A DNA stretch of 64,000 nt from Vondammii sp040505895 (GTDB lineage Bacteria; Pseudomonadota; Gammaproteobacteria; Chromatiales; Chromatiaceae), in the NCBI GenBank assembly GCA_040505895.1, contig JBEVXU010000012.1, forward strand, positions 62,001 through 126,000, in the 5' to 3' direction. How positions within the stretch are numbered: the stretch's first letter is position 1; every line of letters begins with the position of its first letter. Both the position numbers and the translations under genes were made by a program. Positions 1 through 6,438 of the stretch are shown here, one piece after another. The notes below the pieces were generated by a model. That model had not been told where the DNA came from, searched no databases, and was given only the letters and a program-made list of their open reading frames with translations.

Positions 1-280
1 GCCGCAGCATCTTGGTATTAATAGCGTGTACCACGTCGCTGAAGTCAAAACTTCCTTGTTCCCGAGCCATCTGGGCGTAGAAAACCACCTGAAACAGCAG
101 GTCACCCAACTCATCACGCAGCTCTCCCATATCACCCCGCTCGATGGCATCGGCCACTTCGTAGGCCTCTTCGATGGTATAGGGGACAATGGTGGCAAAG
201 GTCTGCTCCCGATCCCAGGGACAGCCCTTTTTGGGATCGCGCAGCCGCGCCATAATCTCAATTAGTTCGTTAATCGGCAT
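1..280 (-). CDS. mazG: MazG nucleoside triphosphate pyrophosphohydrolase, N-terminal part (truncated by window edge)
   Basis: The first 93 residues of MazG are visible; the gene runs off the left edge of the window. MazG hydrolyses (d)NTPs to NMP and PPi in the cytoplasm, cleaning the nucleotide pool and, in E. coli, moderating the stringent response. Seen directly: a CPWDREQT segment at residues 20-27, the metal-binding EExxE pattern (E37, E38, E41) and the matching ExxD pattern (E57-D60), in the usual family spacing. The ATG at 278-280 is the natural family start (MPINELIEIM). The DUF5062-like gene lies 16 bp upstream on the same strand, so the two may be cotranscribed. Family identity is clear; catalytic completeness of the second MazG repeat cannot be judged. 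Confidence 0.93.
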   Translation of the reverse strand, partial: MPINELIEIMARLRDPKKGCPWDREQTFATIVPYTIEEAYEVADAIERGDMGELRDELGDLLFQVVFYAQMAREQGSFDFSDVVHAINTKMLR

Positions 281-296
281 CGGACGCGCTCTGCGG

Positions 297-557
297 TCAC
301 TGCTTCAGCGGGTGATCTTCTGGCAGGAGTTTGGATATCCAGATAGCAAGCTTGTGGCGCATTCCCGGCTCATCCATCTGATCCTTGGCAAGGGGCTGGA
401 TCTGCTTGTCATACACCAGTAGTTTGTAGACATATTCAATCTTGAGGTGGTGTGAATCGGTCGCCTCAAACTCTGCGGCACCACGCTTTTCGGCATAGAT
501 CATACCCACACGTAACGCTTCTTTGAGGAGCTCTTTCTCATTTTTCAGCTTTTTCAT
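297..557 (-). CDS. DUF5062-like small conserved protein
   Basis: Encodes an 86-residue charged, mostly helical soluble protein of unknown function. Its layout (MKKLKNEKELLKEALRVG..., a YVYKLL core, then PGMRHKLAIWISKLLPEDHPL) resembles the DUF5062 family as I remember it from Vibrio-type gammaproteobacteria; that assignment is from memory and not checked. An in-frame ATG three codons upstream (566) is possible, but the ATG at 555-557 gives the family-like N-terminus. No signal peptide, membrane segment or metal-binding motif is visible. It lies directly upstream of mazG on the same strand with a 16-bp gap, suggesting one transcript. No function is proposed. Confidence 0.72.
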   Translation of the reverse strand: MKKLKNEKELLKEALRVGMIYAEKRGAAEFEATDSHHLKIEYVYKLLVYDKQIQPLAKDQMDEPGMRHKLAIWISKLLPEDHPLKQ

Positions 558-831
558 ACGGTGCATCCCATAATATCGGACAGGCTTATTCTATGTATGA
601 TTGATGGGAAACGGGAGGCACTATTGAAATCAAGGAGATAATGCCTTGAAAAAAGAACTTTTTCCTCTCTGAACATCCCACTTCTTCTACTCATTTGAGA
701 GACCCCCATTATAAACACGCTTAAACAGACAGGTCTCGCCTTTTACCATTTTTTACATCCGGGTTTTAGGATATGCTACTACACCTACGATCTATACAGT
801 ATTTCTGCAAAGTAGACACCTGAGGTAATTC

Positions 832-1284
832 ATGAGCCTATTGAAATGGTCGCCCGATCTCGATACCGGTATTTCGGTAATCGATAAACAGCATCAGCGT
901 ATTGTGGAGTACATCAACCAGTTAAATCACGCGCAGCAGTCCTCAAGCCGCGAAGAGGTTGGCGAGGTACTTGATCAACTCGTTGACTACACACTCTCCC
1001 ACTTCACCTTTGAGGAAGAGTTGATGGAAGAGAGCGGTTACCGTTTCGTGAATGCGCACAAGAAGGTGCATAAACTGTTTGTACGCAGAGTCAGTGATTA
1101 TGTTGAGCGTTTCAAAACAGGTGAAGATATTACCGATGAGTTGCTCACCTCTCTCAAAACCTGGCTGGTTAATCACATCAAAAACGATGACAGTGACTAC
1201 ACGGAGATTGTCAAAGAGAGCATGGGTGATGGGAAGGAGAGCGGTGGCTGGCTATCCCGTTCTATGAAGAAGATTTTTGGATAA
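832..1284 (+). CDS. Bacteriohemerythrin (first of a tandem pair)
   Basis: A 150-residue single-domain hemerythrin, an O2-binding non-heme diiron four-helix bundle of the cytoplasm. All seven iron ligands are present at family spacing: H21, H57, E61, H76, H80, H115 and D120. The start is supported by a GAGGT Shine-Dalgarno (SD) element 7 nt upstream of the ATG. A basic, Gly/Ser-rich tail (residues 128-150) ends in a short amphipathic helix. A paralogue of identical length follows after 15 bp, so the two are probably one operon produced by tandem duplication. In other bacteria such proteins are linked to O2 sensing, storage or delivery; microoxic adaptation of a sulfur oxidiser is an inference. 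Confidence 0.93.
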   Translation: MSLLKWSPDLDTGISVIDKQHQRIVEYINQLNHAQQSSSREEVGEVLDQLVDYTLSHFTFEEELMEESGYRFVNAHKKVHKLFVRRVSDYVERFKTGEDITDELLTSLKTWLVNHIKNDDSDYTEIVKESMGDGKESGGWLSRSMKKIFG

Positions 1285-1299
1285 AACTCGGGACGATAG

Positions 1300-1752
1300 A
1301 TGGCATACCTGGACTGGAAAGAAGAGCTGGAAACCGGCATTGATATTATTGATACTCAGCACAAACGTATCGTTGACTACATCAACCAATTGCACGATAT
1401 AGCTCGGGGAGAAAGTGACACTGAAGTGAGCGATGTCATCATCGCACTTGTTGATTACACACTTTCTCATTTTGTATTTGAAGAGAGTCTGCTTGAAGAG
1501 GCGGGCTATGAGAAAAGCGCTGAGCATATTCGTGAGCACGATGCGTTCAGAAATAAAATATTTGCCTTCAAAGCGCAGGCAACCGAAGGTGGCGATGTCG
1601 CCCCATCTCTGCTGAAACTACTCAACGACTGGCTCTTCACACATATTCAGGAGGAAGATGGGCAGTATGTAACCACTGTACGCCTACACCTGGAGCAGCA
1701 GGAGATAAAGCCCGGCTGGCTTAAAAAACAGGCTGACCGTTTTTTTAAATAG
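1300..1752 (+). CDS. Bacteriohemerythrin (second of a tandem pair)
   Basis: The second 150-residue hemerythrin starts 15 bp after the first. It keeps the complete diiron ligand set at the same positions (H21, H57, E61, H76, H80, H115, D120), so both copies should bind iron and oxygen. The paralogues share the N-terminal W-x-x-x-L-x-T-G-I motif and an H-F-x-F-E-E core but differ across helices 3-4 and the tail, which here ends in a lysine/phenylalanine-rich helix. A GC-rich hairpin about 30 bp after the stop probably ends the transcript. Different O2 affinity or partners of the two copies is plausible but not shown. Confidence 0.93.
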   Translation: MAYLDWKEELETGIDIIDTQHKRIVDYINQLHDIARGESDTEVSDVIIALVDYTLSHFVFEESLLEEAGYEKSAEHIREHDAFRNKIFAFKAQATEGGDVAPSLLKLLNDWLFTHIQEEDGQYVTTVRLHLEQQEIKPGWLKKQADRFFK

Positions 1753-1781
1753 CTTCATCAGAAACAAACACTCCCTACCAC

Positions 1782-1807
1782 AACTCCGCCCCCTTCGGGC
1801 CGGAGTT
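1782..1807 (+). terminator. Hairpin after the hemerythrin pair, possible terminator
   Basis: The arms AACTCCG and CGGAGTT pair, extended by a CCC/GGG segment with a one-base bulge, around a short CCTTC loop. It sits 30 bp past the hemerythrin stop. No long T-run follows on the plus strand, so intrinsic termination is only moderately supported. Confidence 0.4.
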
Positions 1808-1921
1808 TGTTCCGATCCACCACCGCCCCCTTCTCTAAAAGCGGTACATTCTACACCCGGCAATCGATAACCTCCCCTATAGCCAGGGACAATGAACAAC
1901 AAACGATAGTGTTAAGTTCCC

Positions 1922-1948
1922 TTGAATGTTCTATGTTTGTTCTATACT
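1922..1948 (+). promoter_or_regulatory. Promoter of the Y-polymerase gene with GTTC-N7-GTTC LexA-like box
   Basis: A -35-like TTGAAT (1922-1927) and a -10-like TATACT (1943-1948) are separated by exactly 15 bases. That spacer is filled by GTTC-TATGTTT-GTTC (1928-1942). GTTC-N7-GTTC is the known LexA operator of Alphaproteobacteria; the usual gammaproteobacterial box is CTGT-N8-ACAG. The same repeat overlaps the recA -10 element at 16381-16395, and both are followed by TATA. Seen: the two repeats. Inferred: LexA control of the error-prone polymerase operon. The ATG of the polymerase is about 40 bp downstream of the -10. Confidence 0.7.
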
Positions 1949-1986
1949 GTTATCATCCCAGGTATAGAGAGAAGCAGGGCATCCCC

Positions 1987-3240
1987 ATGACCACCCTATC
2001 GGAAAAAAGTGATGACCGCTGGTCCCGCGCCATCATTCTGGTAGATATGAACGCCTTTTTCTGTGGCGTGGAACAGGCAGACCACCCGGAGTGGCAGGGG
2101 CGGCCCATCGGCATTACTAACGGTGAGCAGGGCACCTGCATCATCACCAGCTCCTACGAAGCACGCGCCCACGGGGTGCGTACCGGCATGCGGGTCAGGG
2201 AGGCGAAGACGATCTGCCCTGGTTTTATCCAGATCCCGGCCCGCCCCGAGCGCTATGCCGAGGTATCAACCAATATCATGCACGCACTCACCGATATCAC
2301 ACCTGATATAGAGGTATTTTCAGTAGATGAGGCGTTTCTCGATATTACTCACTGCCGACGCCTGCACGGCACCCCACCCCAAGTCGCCCGTCTGGTGAAA
2401 CAGACCGTGCAAGAGGCATCCGGTGGTGTGCTCTGCTCTGTAGGGGTGAGCGGTGACAAGACCACTGCCAAATACGCCGCCAAGCTACATAAGCCCGATG
2501 GATTGACGGTAATCCCCCCGTGGGAGGCGGCGGCGACACTGGCACCGGTGGCCGTCACAGAGCTCTGCGGTATCGCCAACGGTATCGGCCGTTATCTGGC
2601 CGAACGTGGCATACACCGGTGTAGTGATATGCCGCGGCTGCCAATTGGCGAACTAGGGCAACGTTTCGGCAACCCCGGACGCCGCATCTGGCTGATGGCC
2701 CAGGGGCTGGATCCGGAACCGATAATCCGATCAGTACCGGAGCCAAAGTCTATCGGGCACGGAAAGGTGATGCCTCCGGAGACCCGAGACTCATTGGTAA
2801 TCATCACCTTTCTCCAGCACATGGCCGAGAAGGTGGCGGCGCGACTGCGCCGCTGCGGCTACCATGCCGACCGTTTCTTTATCGGCCTGCGCACCGCCGA
2901 AGCTTGGCTGGGAGGGAAATACCCCTATAACCCACCGACCAACCACGGTGCCGATATCACGGCACTCTGCCGACACTTTATGCACACCCTGTGGCAGGGG
3001 CAGCCGGTCTACCAGGTGCAGGTGACGGCGATCAGGATCACTCCCTGCCAGGGACAGCTGGACCTGTTCGCCCCTCGACAACGGCGGGAACAACAACTGG
3101 ACAGCACCATGGATGCCATTAACCGTCGCTACGGCGAATTCACTCTGGCCCCGGCCCGTCTGCTACTGCGGTCGAAGATGCCCAACGTCATCGCCCCGGC
3201 ATGGAAACCCTTTGGTCATCGCGAAACAATCCTCGGATAA
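1987..3240 (+). CDS. Y-family (DinB-like) translesion DNA polymerase
   Basis: A 417-residue Y-family polymerase for DNA synthesis past damaged bases. Motif I reads LVDMNAFF near residue 20 (catalytic Asp, aromatic steric-gate Phe) and motif III reads SVDEAFLDIT near residue 112 (catalytic Asp-Glu). A helix-hairpin-helix segment (GIANGIGRYLAERGI) follows the palm, then a little-finger domain. QLDLF in the C-terminal third is a textbook beta-clamp binding pentapeptide. The ATG at 1987 is chosen because the upstream in-frame extension is non-homologous and contains the promoter. It is distinct from standard dinB and umuC; no umuD is nearby. The stop is 5 bp from the SRAP-like gene, so the two form an operon, probably damage-inducible. 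Confidence 0.88.
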   Translation: MTTLSEKSDDRWSRAIILVDMNAFFCGVEQADHPEWQGRPIGITNGEQGTCIITSSYEARAHGVRTGMRVREAKTICPGFIQIPARPERYAEVSTNIMHALTDITPDIEVFSVDEAFLDITHCRRLHGTPPQVARLVKQTVQEASGGVLCSVGVSGDKTTAKYAAKLHKPDGLTVIPPWEAAATLAPVAVTELCGIANGIGRYLAERGIHRCSDMPRLPIGELGQRFGNPGRRIWLMAQGLDPEPIIRSVPEPKSIGHGKVMPPETRDSLVIITFLQHMAEKVAARLRRCGYHADRFFIGLRTAEAWLGGKYPYNPPTNHGADITALCRHFMHTLWQGQPVYQVQVTAIRITPCQGQLDLFAPRQRREQQLDSTMDAINRRYGEFTLAPARLLLRSKMPNVIAPAWKPFGHRETILG

Positions 3241-3245
3241 GCGCA

Positions 3246-3656
3246 ATGTGCGGCGGCGTCTACTATCTTATCGAGGGCCAGGAGGTCCGGACCTACTTCC
3301 CCAACCCCAAGGCGTGTCTGCCGGTAAGGAAACGAGTTGGTGGTATCGAACTGCTTCCATGGGGCCGTCGTAAGAGTCAGGCAGGGAAACTTCCCCTCGG
3401 CGGCTGGGCACGGCTGGAGTCGATCTACGAAGGGCGCTGGGACCGATGGTTCCCCACCCCGGTAAAGCTCAACATCTCCCAGTTTATGGAGAAGGATATC
3501 GAAGGCGGCAGCCACTGGTATGACCTGACACCGGGGAAATGGGTACAGGGGCTGGTAGCCCACTGGGACAACGAACGACGAGTCTATGTGGTGACCATCA
3601 CCCCGGAGAGGGAGGATGCGGTACACGATCGCTGGCCACGGATTATGAGTGGTTAG
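3246..3656 (+). CDS. Compact SRAP-like (HMCES/YedK-type) protein
   Basis: A 136-residue protein starting Met-Cys-Gly-Gly, so Cys2 becomes N-terminal after Met removal, as in SRAP proteins (YedK/HMCES) that form a thiazolidine crosslink with abasic sites in single-stranded DNA. Other matches seen: a W-G-R-R segment, A-R-L-E-S like the NARxE motif, F-M-E-K at the position of the GFYEW glutamate, and a terminal HDRWPRIM like the HNRMPVIL histidine motif. It is far shorter than YedK (about 220 aa), and the canonical Asn of NARxE appears to be Trp. It begins 5 bp after the translesion polymerase stop; an ATG further upstream would overlap that gene. Role in abasic-site protection is an inference from motifs and context. 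Confidence 0.72.
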   Translation: MCGGVYYLIEGQEVRTYFPNPKACLPVRKRVGGIELLPWGRRKSQAGKLPLGGWARLESIYEGRWDRWFPTPVKLNISQFMEKDIEGGSHWYDLTPGKWVQGLVAHWDNERRVYVVTITPEREDAVHDRWPRIMSG

Positions 3657-3679
3657 TTCCGAAAGCAGAGAAAACAAAA

Positions 3680-3704
3680 GGGGATCACGATAATCGTGAT
3701 CCCC
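3680..3704. terminator. Perfect 12-bp inverted repeat, likely bidirectional terminator
   Basis: GGGGATCACGAT and its exact complement flank a single base. Plus-strand transcripts from the SRAP-like gene end 24 bp before it. On the minus strand it is followed by CTTTTGTTTTC, a good T-tract, so termination of leftward transcripts from the tRNA region is best supported. Confidence 0.65.
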
Positions 3705-3712
3705 TCTCGAAG

Positions 3713-3732
3713 ATGGCGCGCCTGGAAGGATT
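3713..3732 (-). repeat. 20-bp duplicate of the tRNA-Arg 3' end (possible att remnant)
   Basis: ATGGCGCGCCTGGAAGGATT is identical to 3857-3876, the 3' end of tRNA-Arg (CCA, acceptor strand and part of the T arm), and lies 144 bp away in the same orientation. Integrating elements leave such direct repeats. Equally, it may be the stump of a second tandem tRNA-Arg gene, because a terminator follows each copy. Confidence 0.6.
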
Positions 3733-3826
3733 ACTCACGCTGCGCGTTCGTGCTGCGGGCCTCCGGCCCTTGTCGAACAAGCCTTTTGAGTCGGAGGTTC
3801 GAGTGCGACTAACCCGATCCAATAAA

Positions 3827-3850
3827 AAACCCACCTTGAGAGGTGGGTTT
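3827..3850 (-). terminator. Intrinsic terminator of tRNA-Arg
   Basis: AAACCCACCT pairs perfectly with AGGTGGGTTT around a TGAG loop. On the minus strand the stem is followed by a T-run (from AATAAAAAA on the plus strand), directly after the tRNA-Arg 3' end. Confidence 0.85.
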
Positions 3851-3857
3851 CTATGTA

Positions 3858-3934
3858 TGGCGCGCCTGGAAGGATTCGAACCTCCGACCGCTCGGTTCGT
3901 AGCCGAGTACTCTATCCAGCTGAGCTACAGGCGC
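3858..3934 (-). tRNA. tRNA-Arg (anticodon ACG)
   Basis: 77 nt including an encoded CCA. The 7-bp acceptor stem (GCGCCTG with CAGGCGC), D arm with AGCTCAGCTGGATAGAG, anticodon stem CTCGG/CCGAG around the loop CTACGAA (anticodon ACG, normally edited to ICG) and the T arm with GGTTCGAATCC are all present. It decodes CGU/CGC/CGA. It is transcribed leftwards into the terminator at 3827-3850. Its 3' end is duplicated at 3713-3732. Confidence 0.96.
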
Positions 3935-4310
3935 TTTTTCTGGAGGGCGAATTCTGCTGATTTATCGCCCGCTTGTCAACCCATTATTTAGCACTCCGGC
4001 TGTTTAACCCTGATCTTCTCTTTGGTGAATCAGTAAATCGGCATAAGCCATATTCTCTGTTTCTCTGTAAAACAGTACGCACTTGTTGCGCAGCCAGATC
4101 CAAAGACAAGCCCATGTGTAATCTTGAGCGAAGGGTTGACTCACGATGAGGGGTTCAGAGGTTTTTTATAGTCGGCATAAATTTAAAGCCCGGGATTGAT
4201 TCGCGCCATCCTTGGCGCTCACCCTACGGGCCGCGCATCCGCGCGGTCAAAACGGCTTCCTGCCGTTTTTATCGAACGAAGGGCTCTCATCAAAACCTCA
4301 ACCTTCCCCA

Positions 4311-4349
4311 TAAAAGAAAAGGCCCCGCAATGCGGGGCCTTTTCTTTTA
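4311..4349. terminator. Strong bidirectional terminator downstream of tRNA-Ser
   Basis: A perfect 19-bp inverted repeat around one base: an A-rich outer arm, GGCCCCGCA core, and T-rich outer arm. It directly abuts the tRNA-Ser 3' CCA, so it should end the tRNA transcript on the minus strand; the T-rich arm on the plus strand makes it work both ways. Confidence 0.85.
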
Positions 4350-4440
4350 TGGCGGAGAGCGAGGGATTCGAACCCTCGATACGCTATTAACGTATATACC
4401 CTTAGCAGGGGCACGCCTTCAGCCACTCGGCCAGCTCTCC
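4350..4440 (-). tRNA. tRNA-Ser (anticodon GCT)
   Basis: 91 nt including an encoded CCA. Acceptor stem GGAGAGC/GCTCTCC, discriminator G, anticodon loop CTGCTAA (anticodon GCT, reading AGU/AGC), a long class II variable arm (TATATACGTTAATAGCGTAT region) and a T arm with GGTTCGAATCC. The long variable arm and discriminator G are serine tRNA identity features. Confidence 0.96.
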
Positions 4441-4689
4441 AAAAAAACTTACTATCGCGTTTTATCCAATGGCCCTATCGGGCCATGCGGGGGCACGCGT
4501 TATTCGGGACTCTATCCCTCACCCATCCGAAGACGGCGGTATTCTACCCCATTTTTTTTCCTATTGCTGCTATCAATTAACAGCAAAAGGAAAAAAATCC
4601 GCACCTACCCGAGGAGTGATCGCAACCCTCTATTACTCAACTGGTTTGGATATGAATGGGGCTCGAACGAACCCCATCAGATGACTATA

Positions 4690-4884
4690 TCAGTCCTCAG
4701 CAGATTCCTGTTCTTGCTGCTGTTCACGCTTGATGCGCTCATAGATCTCTTCACGATGAACTGTTACATCACGAGGTGCATTCACACCAATGCGAACCTG
4801 ATTGCCTTTGACTCCGAGCACCGTAACGGTAACTTCATCGCCAATCATCAGTGTTTCGCCTACACGGCGAGTTAAAATCAACAT
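4690..4884 (-). CDS. csrA: Carbon storage regulator CsrA
   Basis: A 64-residue RNA-binding dimer that binds GGA motifs in mRNA leaders and controls translation and stability of carbon metabolism, motility and biofilm transcripts. The sequence follows the family from the first residue: MLILTRRVGETLMIGD at the N-terminus and the R-I-G-V-x-A-P core at residues 32-38, including the RNA-contacting Leu4 and the R44-equivalent in the HREEIYE segment. Length is normal. The ATG is preceded by AGGGAGACAGGA. Position downstream of alaS and lysC on the same strand matches the alaS-csrA neighbourhood of other gammaproteobacteria; a separate promoter in the 255-bp gap before it is likely. Confidence 0.97.
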   Translation of the reverse strand: MLILTRRVGETLMIGDEVTVTVLGVKGNQVRIGVNAPRDVTVHREEIYERIKREQQQEQESAED

Positions 4885-5139
4885 CGTCCTGTCTCCCTGT
4901 ACATTTATTCCAAGAATGACAACATCTCACCACTCCAGAGCGACACATCCTGGTGCCCATGAAATAGTTTATGCCGCCGCCAACCAAGCACTTACATCCA
5001 AGGGAACCCTGTGGAGAAAGAGCGAAATCGGATTTTACCAGCCCCACACAAAATTCTAAAGGGAATCGAACACCTAATTATTTGTGGTGAAATAAACAGA
5101 TGTCCAGCTAACCTCCTAGCTTGAGTATAGACCGTACTT

Positions 5140-6366
5140 TTAGGTAGCAGGTTCCATCGCCAGCCCAAACGCTTCGTGCAGAGTACGCACCCCAAGTTCC
5201 AGATATTTCTCATCCACCACAACGGAGATTTTTATCTCTGAGGTTGAGATCATGCGAATATTGATCCCTTCCTTGGCGAGAGATTCGAACATCTGGCTGG
5301 CAATACCCGCATGGGAACGCATGCCAACGCCAACCAGTGAGATTTTTACAATCTTGTCATCACCATGAACTTCACGCGCGTTAAGAATCTTTGAGGTATC
5401 CCCAAGTATCTCCAACGCCTTGGGGTAGTCACCACGGTTCACCGTAAAGGTGAAGTCGGTAGTATCATCTTCAGCAATATTCTGGATGATCATATCGACT
5501 TCGATATTTTCCGCCGAAATCGGTCCCAGGATGCTGTATGCCACACCGGGGGTATCGGGCACCCCAAGTATCGTCAGTTTGGCCTCATCACGACTGAACG
5601 CGATACCCGCAATTTTTGCCTCTTCCATACCCTCCTCCTCGAAGGTGATCAGGGTGCCCTCGCCCTCTTCAAAACTAGAGAGAACACGCAGGGGTACATT
5701 GTATTTGCCGGCAAACTCCACCGCCCGGATCTGCAGTACTTTAGACCCGAGGCTGGCCATCTCCAGCATCTCTTCAAAAGTGATTCGTTCCAGGCGGCGC
5801 GCATTCGGCTCCACCCTGGGGTCTGTGGTGTAAACACCATCCACATCGGTAAAGATCTGACACTCGTCCGCTTTCAACGCCGCCGCCAGTGCCACCGCCG
5901 TGGTATCGGAGCCGCCGCGGCCCAGAGTAGTGATGTCACCATGCTCATTGACCCCCTGAAAACCGGCAACCACTACAACCCGGCCCGCTTCCAGATCGGC
6001 ACGCACCCGTGCATCGTCGATATCCTGGATCCGCGCCTTGCTGTGGGCACTGTCGGTCAGTATATGAACCTGAGTACCGGTATAGGATCTGGCATCACAA
6101 CCCACCTTATGCAGCGCCATGCTCAACAGTGCGATGGTAACTTGCTCTCCGGTTGAGAGTAGGACATCCATCTCCCTGGCACTGGGCTGCTCATCAATAG
6201 CACTAGCCAATGAGACCAATCGGTTGGTCTCTCCCGACATAGCCGAGACCACTACGATAACCTGATCACCCCGTTCACGGACGGAGGCCACTTTTTTTGC
6301 AACCGCCTCAATCCTCTCGACGGTACCGACGGATGTACCGCCATATTTCTGGACAATAAGAGCCAT
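5140..6366 (-). CDS. lysC: Aspartate kinase (monofunctional, two ACT domains)
   Basis: A 408-residue aspartokinase phosphorylating L-aspartate with ATP, the first step of the lysine, threonine and methionine branch. Seen: the N-terminal kinase signature VQKYGGTSVG, a GRGGSDTTAVALA nucleotide-binding segment near residue 150, and two C-terminal ACT regulatory domains from about residue 265, with a GVxMRSHAGIAS loop. This is the single-function type subject to feedback inhibition by lysine and/or threonine, and an internal start producing the beta subunit is common in the family. It lies 72 bp after alaS on the same strand, making an alaS-lysC-csrA array. No lysine riboswitch fits in the short upstream gap. 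Confidence 0.96.
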   Translation of the reverse strand: MALIVQKYGGTSVGTVERIEAVAKKVASVRERGDQVIVVVSAMSGETNRLVSLASAIDEQPSAREMDVLLSTGEQVTIALLSMALHKVGCDARSYTGTQVHILTDSAHSKARIQDIDDARVRADLEAGRVVVVAGFQGVNEHGDITTLGRGGSDTTAVALAAALKADECQIFTDVDGVYTTDPRVEPNARRLERITFEEMLEMASLGSKVLQIRAVEFAGKYNVPLRVLSSFEEGEGTLITFEEEGMEEAKIAGIAFSRDEAKLTILGVPDTPGVAYSILGPISAENIEVDMIIQNIAEDDTTDFTFTVNRGDYPKALEILGDTSKILNAREVHGDDKIVKISLVGVGMRSHAGIASQMFESLAKEGINIRMISTSEIKISVVVDEKYLELGVRTLHEAFGLAMEPAT

Positions 6367-6438
6367 CTGTTACTGCTCACTTACCTTTGTGCGTATCCTG
6401 CCGTGGGCTGGATACGGTTGATAAAATTTTCTATCCGC

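Noticed and set aside
1947..1961. CTG-N9-CAG resembling a canonical gammaproteobacterial LexA box after the polymerase -10
   Set aside because: The spacing is one base short of CTG-N10-CAG and flanking bases do not match; the GTTC-N7-GTTC repeat is exact and recurs at recA.
1807..1986. N-terminal extension of the Y-polymerase
   Set aside because: The extra 60 codons contain the promoter and operator and have no polymerase-like sequence; ATG 1987 fits the family.
4441..4689. Small RNA gene (CsrB-like) next to csrA
   Set aside because: No run of GGA-containing hairpin loops was seen; the region is best explained as tRNA-Ser promoter and csrA 3' flank.
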